A stretch of 8,167 nt of DNA from CAYSRM01 sp964543205 (lineage in GTDB: Bacteria > Verrucomicrobiota > Kiritimatiellia > UBA8416 > CAYSRM01). The notes under the pieces are model-generated. The model worked only from the letters and a program-made list of their open reading frames with translations, was not told the DNA's origin and did not search any database. The stretch lies in contig CAZIXB010000063.1 of assembly GCA_964543205.1 (NCBI GenBank), positions 1 to 8,167 on the forward strand. Direction: 5' to 3'. Of the stretch, positions 1-6,215 are shown piece by piece (the stretch's first letter is position 1; every line of letters begins with the position of its first letter). A program made the position numbers and the translations under genes.

Positions 1-1279
1 CGCTGTCATCGCCGCCATCAAAGGTCAACTGCTTCTGCGTTGCAGCCACTATGTCCTGTGTTGCCGTATATGAATCGGCCGCTTCTGAAATATAGGCGTA
101 TTTTATCCCCAGATTGCCGGCGCCCAGTCCAGACCTGAACGCCACGTATACCTTCCCGCCATTATATTGCAGTCCGCCGAGATCCAGATCCGAGCCTTTC
201 ACCAGCACCCGAGCAGCCATACCATGCAGTGAAAAATTCGTTGCCGGCTCTCCGGACAAGTCACCCGTCTGGCTTGATGCATACCAGTTCCAGTCGTTGC
301 CTTCCATTTGCACAACAAAATCCTTGGGGTTCAGCGTATTGTCAAACACCACTTCAGTCCCGTCTGAAGAATAGCCGGTCTGGCGGAAATTTGTCTCCTC
401 CCACCTGTCATTGGCAAGTTGAAGCGTAAAATACTGGTCATTCGTGGTCGCCGGAAAAAGCAACTGATAATTCCCCGACCAGGACCCGCCCGCCATGTAC
501 TGCGTGACAACAGAAGCCCCCGATTGGTCGATGGGATTCTGAGCCTCGCCTTCGCGCCTGCCGTACGAAGGAGAAACATAAAGCGCGTCAATTCCTATTT
601 TGTGACCCGAACTGCTCGCATTCTTCTCAAGAGTCTTGAACTTGAAAGTGTGCATACCGTTGGATAAAACAACGGAACCAAGCGAAACATTTCTTTCCCT
701 GGCCATAACCTCATTGTATCCGTCGAACCTGGCGCTTTGCGGATTAAGCGACCATTCAAAAAGGTTGGCGAACACAACCTCCGTGCTAGCGTTATCCGAG
801 TTGTGCGTTCCCGAGCCGTCGCCATTGACAACAACGCTGTTGAGCTGCTCCTGCCGAGCCGAATCAGAAAGGTTCGTCATGCGGGGGCTGAATGTTGTCA
901 CTCTTAACTGGTTAGGCGAACTCTGATACACATGATAAATAATTGTATCGTCCCAGATAACCTTGCCGTCGCTGTCTGTCTCAATTATTCCGTCGCCGTC
1001 ATCATCCCTGCAAAGAGGGAAACTGACACCTTCAAACTTGTCGCTGCCCTCCGGGTAGAAAAACATCTCATCCAGAGACGACAACCGCATGTGATATTTT
1101 ATCTTTTCCATTGCGGTCTGAACATCAATATCCAGCTCATCCTGAACATTGTCCTGCCTTGCCCCGCGCATCAGGTATACAAAACCCGCCATTGCCAGAG
1201 TAACACCAACTGTAAGAATTACAGAGGCCACCACCACTTCAACCAGGGTAAAACCTTTATCTCCAGTAGATCGCAACAT
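1..1279 (-). CDS. Large PilW-like minor prepilin, 3' end beyond the window
   Basis: This reading frame opens at an ATG (1279-1277) and stays open for 426 codons to base 1, so the C-terminus is missing. GGAGG (1292-1288) lies 8 nt before the ATG, inside the end of the preceding gene, and supports this start. The protein begins with a class III prepilin signal: a short charged leader ending KG (residues 8-9), then FTLVE with Phe at +1 (10) and Glu at +5 (14), and a hydrophobic helix to about residue 37. This predicts cleavage by a prepilin peptidase and insertion in the inner membrane before assembly. Residues 92-105 form an Asp/Gly-rich loop (DDDGDG, then TDSDG) like calcium-binding loops. Residues about 195-240 (HTFKFK, IGIDALYVSP) and 340-400 look beta-rich. 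Known PilW/GspJ-type pilins are usually 200-350 residues, so this one is oversized. The downstream domains may be for binding or adhesion (inference). It is probably cotranscribed with the PilV-like gene 3 bp upstream. Confidence 0.85.
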   Translation of the reverse strand, partial: MLRSTGDKGFTLVEVVVASVILTVGVTLAMAGFVYLMRGARQDNVQDELDIDVQTAMEKIKYHMRLSSLDEMFFYPEGSDKFEGVSFPLCRDDDGDGIIETDSDGKVIWDDTIIYHVYQSSPNQLRVTTFSPRMTNLSDSARQEQLNSVVVNGDGSGTHNSDNASTEVVFANLFEWSLNPQSARFDGYNEVMARERNVSLGSVVLSNGMHTFKFKTLEKNASSSGHKIGIDALYVSPSYGRREGEAQNPIDQSGASVVTQYMAGGSWSGNYQLLFPATTNDQYFTLQLANDRWEETNFRQTGYSSDGTEVVFDNTLNPKDFVVQMEGNDWNWYASSQTGDLSGEPATNFSLHGMAARVLVKGSDLDLGGLQYNGGKVYVAFRSGLGAGNLGIKYAYISEAADSYTATQDIVAATQKQLTFDGGDDS

Positions 1280-1282
1280 ATA

Positions 1283-1711
1283 TCAGTCCTCCGGCTCAAA
1301 ATAATTGGCAAAATACGACCTGATATGCTCCGAACTCCCATCAAAGTCCAGGGTCTTCCTGTTCAGGATCTCAACAATAACCACAATTTCCTTGAGCAAG
1401 CCGGTTTTAACCTCGTTCACATACGTTGTCCGCCTGTAATCTCCATCGTTATCAGTAAAACCACTGCGGTCGACCCTGACTTTACTTTCCTGCAACATAT
1501 CCAGAGAACCGAACGGTAATGCCCGGGCACGCTCCAACCGACTCTTGGCCAGATTAACCGCAGTATAATGCCACCTTGCCCTGTCGCTCAGCTGCTTACT
1601 GGTAACTATCAATGCGCACATTCCACCTATACACAAAGCGAAAATAGCCATCGCTACGGCCGTCTCCACCAGCGTCATACCACTGCAAGAATGTCCAATA
1701 TTTCTATTCAT
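1283..1711 (-). CDS. PilV-like minor prepilin
   Basis: A 142-residue prepilin. The leader of 11 residues ends in SG. The mature chain begins MTLVE, with Met at +1 and the conserved Glu at +5 (residue 16), followed by a hydrophobic helix to about residue 37. The segment LAKSRLERARALPF (54-67) matches the pattern after the helix in PilV/GspI-type minor pilins. FTDNDGDY (85-92) is a small Asp-rich loop. The frame stays open upstream to 1933, but ATG 1711 is chosen because GGAGAG (1726-1721) sits 9 nt before it, the prepilin leader starts there, and a good promoter overlaps the upstream extension. A GTG at 1714 is an in-frame alternative that adds one residue. Minor pilins of this type prime pilus or pseudopilus assembly in the inner membrane (family knowledge). 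The stop is 3 bp before the next prepilin gene, so the two form an operon. Pfam-level assignment to PilV versus GspI is uncertain. Confidence 0.85.
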   Translation of the reverse strand: MNRNIGHSCSGMTLVETAVAMAIFALCIGGMCALIVTSKQLSDRARWHYTAVNLAKSRLERARALPFGSLDMLQESKVRVDRSGFTDNDGDYRRTTYVNEVKTGLLKEIVVIVEILNRKTLDFDGSSEHIRSYFANYFEPED

Positions 1712-1720
1712 CACTTTTTG

Positions 1721-1726
1721 CTCTCC
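1721..1726 (-). promoter_or_regulatory. Ribosome binding site of the PilV-like gene
   Basis: GGAGAG on the minus strand, 9 nt before ATG 1711. It decides the start of the PilV-like prepilin, since the open frame extends 74 codons further upstream with no prepilin-like sequence. Confidence 0.7.
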
Positions 1727-1744
1727 GGAAGCATTCTTTACATT

Positions 1745-1774
1745 ACTATAACAAGCATTATGTGTACCATTCAA
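1745..1774 (-). promoter_or_regulatory. Candidate extended -10 promoter for the minor prepilin operon
   Basis: On the minus strand there is TTGAAT (1774-1769) as a -35 element, an 18-bp spacer, and TATAGT (1750-1745) as a -10 element. The -10 box is preceded by TGT, which makes it an extended -10. TATAGT matches TATAAT at five of six positions. The predicted transcription start is near 1738, which gives a leader of about 27 nt that still contains the ribosome binding site at 1726-1721. Recognised by eye only. Confidence 0.5.
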
Positions 1775-1945
1775 ATTTTCCGCTTCGACCACGAAAAACA
1801 ACAGGCCAATTTCTCTTTTATGCGAATTTGACCTGCCGTAAAAGCAAAATTTAGTCTGATTAACCCGGATCTCTTTGATCTGGAATAAAGCTTTACACAA
1901 CTGCATTTTACCAGAATGTCGCCTGCCCGGCACAAACTATGCTTT

Positions 1946-1960
1946 ATTTTAAATTAAAAT
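1946..1960. repeat. AT-only palindrome, possible regulator site
   Basis: Seven-base arms (ATTTTAA and TTAAAAT) flank a single central A, so the palindrome is perfect apart from the centre. It sits about 78 bp upstream of the GspG-type start and just upstream of its candidate -35 box, where an activator or UP-element would lie. AT-rich sequence makes such palindromes common by chance. Confidence 0.3.
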
Positions 1961-1990
1961 TGTATTTTATTAGTGCAACGATTCTTAGCA

Positions 1991-2017
1991 TTGATAAACT
2001 TGGCGCAAGGCAATAAT
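1991..2017 (+). promoter_or_regulatory. Weak candidate promoter for the GspG-type gene
   Basis: TTGATA (1991-1996) and AATAAT (2012-2017) each match the sigma-70 consensus at five of six positions, but the spacer is only 15 bp, shorter than the usual 16-18. Transcription would begin near 2024, leaving a very short leader that still contains the AAGG ribosome binding site at 2028-2031. No sigma-54 GG-N10-GC pair was found at this site. Confidence 0.3.
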
Positions 2018-2037
2018 GGCGGTAAGAAAGGTTCAAA

Positions 2038-2517
2038 ATGAAAACAAACGGTTTTACTATCATAGAAATCATGATTGCAACTCTGATTGTTGGTATCCTG
2101 CTGGCAATCTCGCTACCGATGTTTAGTAAAATCAGGGAGCAATCCAGAATAGATGAAGCCAAGTCCGAAGTGGAAATGCTTACTGCTGCCATCCGGCAGC
2201 TGGCATGGGATACCGGCAAATGGCCAGGGGGCGCCACACGCACAAAGGGAGATCCCGAATGCTGGGATCTCTCAACCGACAGAGCAGGATTGCTCGGCAA
2301 CGACGGGACTTTTGACACAGACAAGTGGGACGGTCCATACGCGCGCGATTTTGACGTTGATCCATGGGGAAATCCCTATTTCTTTGACTCAGACTACTAC
2401 CCCAACGGAATGGGATCCCCCCCTAAACTAGCAGTGGTCGGTTCCTTCGGGCCAAACGGTTCGGGCCGGAACGTTTATGATGACGACAATATCTACACAG
2501 TTATCGAACGATGGTAA
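2038..2517 (+). CDS. gspG: GspG-type major pseudopilin
   Basis: A 159-residue pilin-like protein. It has a very short class III leader (MKTNG), then FTIIE with Phe at +1 and Glu at +5 (residue 10), and a hydrophobic helix to about residue 29. A helical stretch rich in charged residues follows (EAKSEVEMLTAAIRQL, 40-55), as in GspG. The C-terminal half carries GspG hallmarks: DPWGNPY (108-114), then VGSFGPNGSG (134-143) and YDDDNI (147-152), which correspond to the DPWG motif and the calcium-binding loop of type II secretion major pseudopilins. Length is close to the GspG norm of 130-150. AAGG (2028-2031) lies 6 nt before the start. GspG polymerises into the pseudopilus after prepilin peptidase cleavage. 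Here it stands next to pilM-Q genes, so it may be the main fibre subunit of a hybrid machine. Whether the product is a pilus or a secretion pseudopilus cannot be told from the sequence. Confidence 0.88.
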   Translation: MKTNGFTIIEIMIATLIVGILLAISLPMFSKIREQSRIDEAKSEVEMLTAAIRQLAWDTGKWPGGATRTKGDPECWDLSTDRAGLLGNDGTFDTDKWDGPYARDFDVDPWGNPYFFDSDYYPNGMGSPPKLAVVGSFGPNGSGRNVYDDDNIYTVIERW

Positions 2518-2550
2518 CCTTTGGCCCGCACACCTTAAATTCTCTGTATT

Positions 2551-2593
2551 GCGAAAATTGCCTGCTTTGAATTCGCCATATATATATTTTTTT
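2551..2593 (+). terminator. Weak candidate terminator after the GspG-type gene
   Basis: A 5-bp inverted repeat, GCGAA (2551-2555) and TTCGC (2572-2576), with a 16-nt loop is followed by an alternating AT run and a T tract (2587-2593). The stem is short and the loop large, so efficiency would be poor. Some readthrough into pilM seems likely if it acts at all. Confidence 0.2.
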
Positions 2594-2643
2594 GTAAAGT
2601 ATGGAAGGGTCGCCACATCTTTTATTCTGAATTACATATTTTC

Positions 2644-2672
2644 TTGTTGTCTAGCACACCACTTGCTATATA
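2644..2672 (+). promoter_or_regulatory. Candidate promoter for the pilM operon
   Basis: TTGTTG (2644-2649), a 17-bp spacer and TATATA (2667-2672) form a sigma-70-like pair. The -10 box is preceded by TGC, making it an extended -10. The predicted transcription start is near 2679, about 33 nt before the pilM ATG. The 188-bp gap from the pseudopilin gene, against overlaps further down, fits a separate promoter here. Confidence 0.4.
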
Positions 2673-2711
2673 GAGTTTCTTAATTCAGCTCGATATGAAA
2701 ATGAATTGTCA

Positions 2712-3755
2712 ATGAACTTCAGTGAAATAATCAAGCAACTTAAACACGGCCCTACCGATGTGGTGGGAATCGATGTTGGAACATCTTCAGTCAAGGCTGT
2801 GCGCATAAAGGCTACCGACAGCGAAACAGAGCTTGTAAGCGCAGAGATTATGCCTGCTGTCAAAAACGGCAAGAAAGCCGAGACTGATTCTGAGTCAGAC
2901 ATCCCGGCAGTAGAACCCCTTAATCTTTCGCGAAAAGTCAGCGGCCGCTACGCCTCCATAGCGCTGACCGGCGAAAACGCAGTGGTAAAGCTCCTTAACT
3001 TCCCAGGGCAGTTCACTGACGACTCTGTCGACAAGTTGATCCAGGGCCTCGGCCTGGAAAACCCGAATGAGTACCGCATAGGTTATAAACTGATTACACA
3101 GGCTGTCGGCAAGAACGAAGCCAAAGTGCTTGCAGTGGCAATTCCAGAGGTCGACGCGGCAGTGGCAACCGACCTGCTGCCATCAGGGCTGCCGGCCCCT
3201 TTTTCCATCGAAGTATCAGGATTGGCAACCATGACCGCTTTTCTGCACGGTCCTGCCGCGGATTTTAAAAATGAAGCGCTCGGAGTGATCGACTTTGGAT
3301 CGCACACAACGTCGTTCGGCTTATTCAACAAGAATGTGCTGGCCCTTATAAGGCGTTTTAACCTTGGAACCAATTCAGTGCTGAATAATGTGCAGAAGGC
3401 GCTCGGTGTCGACAGTGAAACCGCACAGGGAATCATCGCCGACGGCGCTTTCGATATCTCACAGTCAGTGATCGAGGTGATGGATCCGATACTCAAACAA
3501 CTCATCGTCTGCCGCGACTTTGTTGAACGGCGGGAAGATTGCCGTGTTACAAAGATCTTTGTAACCGGGGGGCTGGCGCTCTCCAGCGATTCCATAGAAG
3601 AGATGCATTCGTCCCTTGGTGTGGACGTGGAAACATGGAATCCCCTTGATTATGTCAACACTGCAAGCGACGCGGTACCGGAACCGCTTGCAGGCTCCGG
3701 ATGGCGGTTTACCGCGGCTATAGGCGCAGCCCTGGCAACACTGGAAAAAGCATGA
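2712..3755 (+). CDS. pilM: PilM, actin-like cytoplasmic assembly protein
   Basis: A 347-residue protein of the PilM/FtsA-like actin fold. GIDVGTSSVKAV (19-30) is the phosphate-1 motif. GVIDFGSHTTSFGLF (191-205) is the phosphate-2 motif. KIFVTGGLALSS (281-292) is the adenosine motif. Length matches PilM (about 350). In the family, PilM sits on the inner face of the cytoplasmic membrane, binds ATP and binds the N-terminal tail of PilN. ATG 2712 is chosen. An in-frame TTG at 2706 would add two residues. No clear Shine-Dalgarno sequence precedes either, which is unusual beside its neighbours. The loop at about 47-72, rich in Lys, Glu and Ser, is variable sequence inside the first subdomain. The stop codon overlaps the pilN start as ATGA, so the two are translationally coupled. 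Confidence 0.92.
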   Translation: MNFSEIIKQLKHGPTDVVGIDVGTSSVKAVRIKATDSETELVSAEIMPAVKNGKKAETDSESDIPAVEPLNLSRKVSGRYASIALTGENAVVKLLNFPGQFTDDSVDKLIQGLGLENPNEYRIGYKLITQAVGKNEAKVLAVAIPEVDAAVATDLLPSGLPAPFSIEVSGLATMTAFLHGPAADFKNEALGVIDFGSHTTSFGLFNKNVLALIRRFNLGTNSVLNNVQKALGVDSETAQGIIADGAFDISQSVIEVMDPILKQLIVCRDFVERREDCRVTKIFVTGGLALSSDSIEEMHSSLGVDVETWNPLDYVNTASDAVPEPLAGSGWRFTAAIGAALATLEKA

Positions 3756-4369
3756 ACTTAAGAGTAGATCTTATATTGCCATCAGAACAACGAAGCGGAA
3801 GCGTTCTGAGCCCAAAATCGTTGACAAGGATAGCTTCCGTTGCGCTGCCGACTATAATAGCAGTGGTAATAGCCATTTTCGGCTACCAGTATCTAAAACT
3901 TAACGGTCAGGTGAAAAACCTTGAAGAAGCCTGGGAAAGCGCAAAGCCCAAAGAAGCTCGTTCCGAAGAGGTCAGGCAACAGCTTGCCAGGAACAAGAAG
4001 ATACTTGAAGAAATTGAGGGGTGGAAAAAGTCAAACATCGAATGGCATTGGGCTCTGCTCAATCTACAGAAACAAGTCCCTGACAATATAGCTCTTACGT
4101 CTTTGACTCTTGACCACTCCTTGAAAACCGAACAGGACAAACCGGTCCGGGCTTATTCGATATTGTTCAGCGCCAGGGCCGAAGGCAAAGACGCCGAATA
4201 CACCATCAGGCGGTTTGAAGGAGCGCTCGAACAAGCAGCGCAGCTCAAGGATATGCTGGAAACTGTGGAAGTGGTTCAGGGCAGCTACAGGGAAGACACC
4301 ACGACTGAAAATGAATTCGACAGAGTGTTCAGAATGTCATGCAAGTTTAAACCCAGAGCATTCCAATGA
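3752..4369 (+). CDS. pilN: PilN-like inner-membrane alignment protein
   Basis: A 205-residue bitopic protein. The cytoplasmic tail contains VDLILPSE (5-12), the counterpart of the INLLP motif by which PilN docks into PilM. A single membrane helix spans about 29-49, a predicted coiled coil about 50-95, and a small alpha/beta periplasmic domain follows, with VPDNIALTSLTL (109-120) resembling the start of the PilN ferredoxin-like domain. Length fits the family (about 180-210). PilN pairs with PilO in the inner membrane and links cytoplasmic PilM to the periplasmic part of the machine. The ATG overlaps the pilM stop by 4 bases. The frame extends further upstream inside pilM, but the PilM-binding tail begins at this ATG. 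The sequence is divergent, and the call depends on layout as well as motifs. Confidence 0.85.
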   Translation: MNLRVDLILPSEQRSGSVLSPKSLTRIASVALPTIIAVVIAIFGYQYLKLNGQVKNLEEAWESAKPKEARSEEVRQQLARNKKILEEIEGWKKSNIEWHWALLNLQKQVPDNIALTSLTLDHSLKTEQDKPVRAYSILFSARAEGKDAEYTIRRFEGALEQAAQLKDMLETVEVVQGSYREDTTTENEFDRVFRMSCKFKPRAFQ

Positions 4370-5040
4370 GACTACCTGAAGACAAAAAAGAACGTAACCA
4401 GATATTTATTCTGGCGGGTATTGTTGCCGCTGTCCTTGTCTTCGGCATTTTCCAGGGCATAAGCGCATACAACAGCAAGAAGCGTGAAGCCCGCCAGCGA
4501 ATCGAAGAACTGCGCGAGAGCATCGATAAGGCCAGCGCGAAAATCCAGAGAATGCGCAAAGATCGCAAAGAAAACATCGAGGTCCTTGAAAAAATTCTGG
4601 ATATCGCCGATCAATACGTGGTTGAACCTCATCTGGGCGGAAACTATATGCTGGAGATTAAAGGAATCGTTAACGGAATGATCCGGGATTCGGGCGTCAA
4701 TCTTTCAGCTCCCCTTCGGAATAAGGGCGCAAGAAATCTCCCGGGAACACATGGCGCATTTCAGTCTTATCAAACCGGCCTCTCGTTCAGATGCGGCTAT
4801 CCTGACATCCTGAAGCTTATCTACCACACAAGAAAAACAAACCCCCTGGTTGCCATAACGAACCTCAGGATACAACCAGACAAGCGGAACAAGGCAGTCC
4901 ACAGCATAACAATGGACCTTCAGTGGCCCATCTGGTCTAACCGCGAGATGAAAGACAAACTCCGTGAACAACTGGAAGATCAGACAAAAGAGAGAAAATC
5001 CGACGGCAAGGAAGAGGAGAATGAAGCCGATGAAAGCTAG
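4366..5040 (+). CDS. pilO: PilO-like inner-membrane alignment protein
   Basis: A 224-residue bitopic protein with a short basic cytoplasmic end, one membrane helix at about 12-34, a coiled coil at about 37-78 (REARQRIEELRESIDKASAK), and a periplasmic alpha/beta domain at about 90-190. The domain ends in LVAITNLRIQ (161-170) and HSITMDLQWP (179-188), the usual beta-strand pattern of PilO. A highly charged Lys/Glu tail covers about 193-224 and is not part of the typical fold. PilO forms heterodimers with PilN and contacts PilP. The start overlaps the pilN stop (ATGA), and the last 20 bases overlap pilP, so expression is coupled in both directions. Sequence alone is not strongly diagnostic. The position after pilN and the topology carry the assignment. 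Confidence 0.82.
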   Translation: MRLPEDKKERNQIFILAGIVAAVLVFGIFQGISAYNSKKREARQRIEELRESIDKASAKIQRMRKDRKENIEVLEKILDIADQYVVEPHLGGNYMLEIKGIVNGMIRDSGVNLSAPLRNKGARNLPGTHGAFQSYQTGLSFRCGYPDILKLIYHTRKTNPLVAITNLRIQPDKRNKAVHSITMDLQWPIWSNREMKDKLREQLEDQTKERKSDGKEEENEADES

Positions 5041-5461
5041 AAAAACAGGAAAAAATATCCTGCTGACGGCATCCATGGCTGCAATTGTTCTTTGCCTCCA
5101 GTCAACAGCAGCCGAGAATAGCGCCAAAAATAACGATAACGAAGAGAGCGGACAGAAAAATTTTCTCGAGATTGATTTTGAAACACTGCGCGACCCGTTC
5201 TGGCCCATAGGCTGGCGCCCGGAACCCGAGGTGCCCGAAGAAGAAAGAAGAGAACAACAAATCAAAAAAAAGATACAGTGGCCCAAACTCAAGCTTAAAG
5301 GAGCAACAGACAGATTTGCCATCATCGAAGGCTTTGGTATTGTCGAAGAAGGCAAAGAAATCTCCGCCATACGCAACGGTATCAAGTACACCTGGAAGAT
5401 CGATCAAACGAACAAAGACAAAGTTGATATTCGGAAGCTTCGCGCTGAGCCTTTGCGCTGA
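5021..5461 (+). CDS. pilP: PilP-like periplasmic linker protein
   Basis: A 146-residue exported protein. A basic N-terminus and hydrophobic core (about 12-28) are followed by a likely cleavage site near STA-A (28-31). A Cys lies at 25, but the preceding residues IVL do not form a good lipobox, whereas typical PilP is a lipoprotein. RDPFWPIGW (57-65) recalls the R-(D/N)-PF motif that precedes the folded domain in PilP and GspC. An acidic/basic linker (68-86) leads to a small beta domain (about 88-142) resembling the PilP/GspC homology region. In the family this domain binds the N0 domain of the secretin and joins it to PilN/PilO. AAGGAAG lies 6 nt before ATG 5021. ATG 5030 is an alternative start. 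The gene overlaps the pilO end. Identification is from position plus the RDPF motif, and is less secure than for pilM or pilQ. Confidence 0.72.
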   Translation: MKPMKARKTGKNILLTASMAAIVLCLQSTAAENSAKNNDNEESGQKNFLEIDFETLRDPFWPIGWRPEPEVPEEERREQQIKKKIQWPKLKLKGATDRFAIIEGFGIVEEGKEISAIRNGIKYTWKIDQTNKDKVDIRKLRAEPLR

Positions 5462-5494
5462 CCGCTTGGCCCCGGATATAGAAAGGAATACGCC

Positions 5495-6154
5495 ATGAAG
5501 AAAGCAAGCTGGTTACTCACAATGATAAGCCTTTTTACAGCCGCTGTTATGTGCATGAACATAGCCGGATGCGAAGATGACGAGTCCGTATCCGACGCGG
5601 ATGACGTGCTCGGACAGTTTGAATCTCTGGACAGAGACAATCTTTCACTATCCACCCTCAGAATAAGCCCAGAATCGGCAACCATCACTCATGTTGGCCA
5701 GAGAATTGCCTTTACAGTTGACGACGGCCGAGGCGGGTTCAAATGGCAGGTTGCAGACACAGGAGCTGGCACAATTCAGGTAACGGGCAACGACCAAAGG
5801 ACCGCTGTATATACAGTGAAAGAGCGCGCAGCAAACGACATCGCGGTAGTCGATTCTCAAGGCAATGCCGCAGTAGCTTCGATGGATACGGTCACCTCAG
5901 ATCTCAATATAGTCCTGGCTCCATCTTCGATACCGACGAACAGCTTTGGCATAAATTTCAATCTAAAGGTTAGTGGCGGACGGCCACCTTATGAATGGAG
6001 TGTTCTGGATCCAAACCTCGGCGATATTACGAACCCAGGTCCTAATGGCACAAACGCTACTTACGAAGTGAAGTCTAACGACTCTGGAGAAAATGAACTG
6101 ATTGTCGTAGACGAAGAAGGTTCTTACGACAGCACTATAATAATCCATAACTGA
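5495..6154 (+). CDS. Lipoprotein with two Ig-like repeats, function unknown
   Basis: A 219-residue protein I do not recognise as a named family. It has a lipoprotein signal: basic start, hydrophobic core, and lipobox IAGC with the lipidated Cys at 26. Glu at +2 fits outer-membrane sorting by the Lol rules. An acidic linker (27-50) follows. Two tandem beta-rich repeats make up the rest, at about 55-132 and 137-217. They share a GG-x-(x)-W-x-V block (GGFKWQV at 80-86, GGRPPYEWSV at 161-170) and a Y-x-V-K ... VVD-x-x-G block (106-123 and 190-209), so the gene contains an internal duplication of an Ig-like module. GAAAGGA (5481-5487) is a good ribosome binding site. It stands between pilP and pilQ, 33 bp after one and 61 bp before the other, where no such gene is usual. 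It could act as a secretin pilotin, a peptidoglycan or surface anchor, or a periplasmic spacer. All three are inference. Confidence 0.85.
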   Translation: MKKASWLLTMISLFTAAVMCMNIAGCEDDESVSDADDVLGQFESLDRDNLSLSTLRISPESATITHVGQRIAFTVDDGRGGFKWQVADTGAGTIQVTGNDQRTAVYTVKERAANDIAVVDSQGNAAVASMDTVTSDLNIVLAPSSIPTNSFGINFNLKVSGGRPPYEWSVLDPNLGDITNPGPNGTNATYEVKSNDSGENELIVVDEEGSYDSTIIIHN

Positions 6155-6215
6155 AAAACGGCTCATTAGATTGATGTAAACATACAAAGCAAACAAGTGC
6201 GAAACGGGGTAAAAA

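Larger units (their letters stand above)
1712..2037. other. Divergent intergenic region (326 bp)
   Basis: This stretch separates the leftward minor prepilin operon from the rightward pseudopilin gene. The long minus-strand frame through 1712-1933 encodes Cys-, Lys- and Asn-rich sequence with no family resemblance and is best read as untranslated. The region holds a promoter candidate facing each way, an AT palindrome at 1946-1960, and an imperfect inverted repeat at 1865-1883 (CCGGAT, 7-nt spacer, ATCTGG). I see no RNA gene in it. Confidence 0.6.

Noticed and set aside
932..1519. A 195-codon plus-strand open frame across the minor prepilin genes
   Set aside because: It lies antisense to two genes with clear prepilin leaders and ribosome binding sites, and its translation shows no recognisable motif or signal.
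1712..1933. N-terminal extension of the PilV-like gene to an ATG at 1933
   Set aside because: A prepilin leader must be short and N-terminal. The 74 extra codons show no family likeness, and a ribosome binding site and promoter fit ATG 1711.
2001..2020. Possible sigma-54 promoter (TGGCGC ... GGC) before the GspG-type gene
   Set aside because: The GG and GC pairs are only 6 bp apart instead of the 10 bp required for -24/-12 recognition.
4705..5391. A 228-codon minus-strand frame opposite pilO and pilP
   Set aside because: It is antisense to coupled genes with sound starts. Its Ser/Leu/Phe-rich translation is typical of the complement of Lys/Glu-rich coding sequence.
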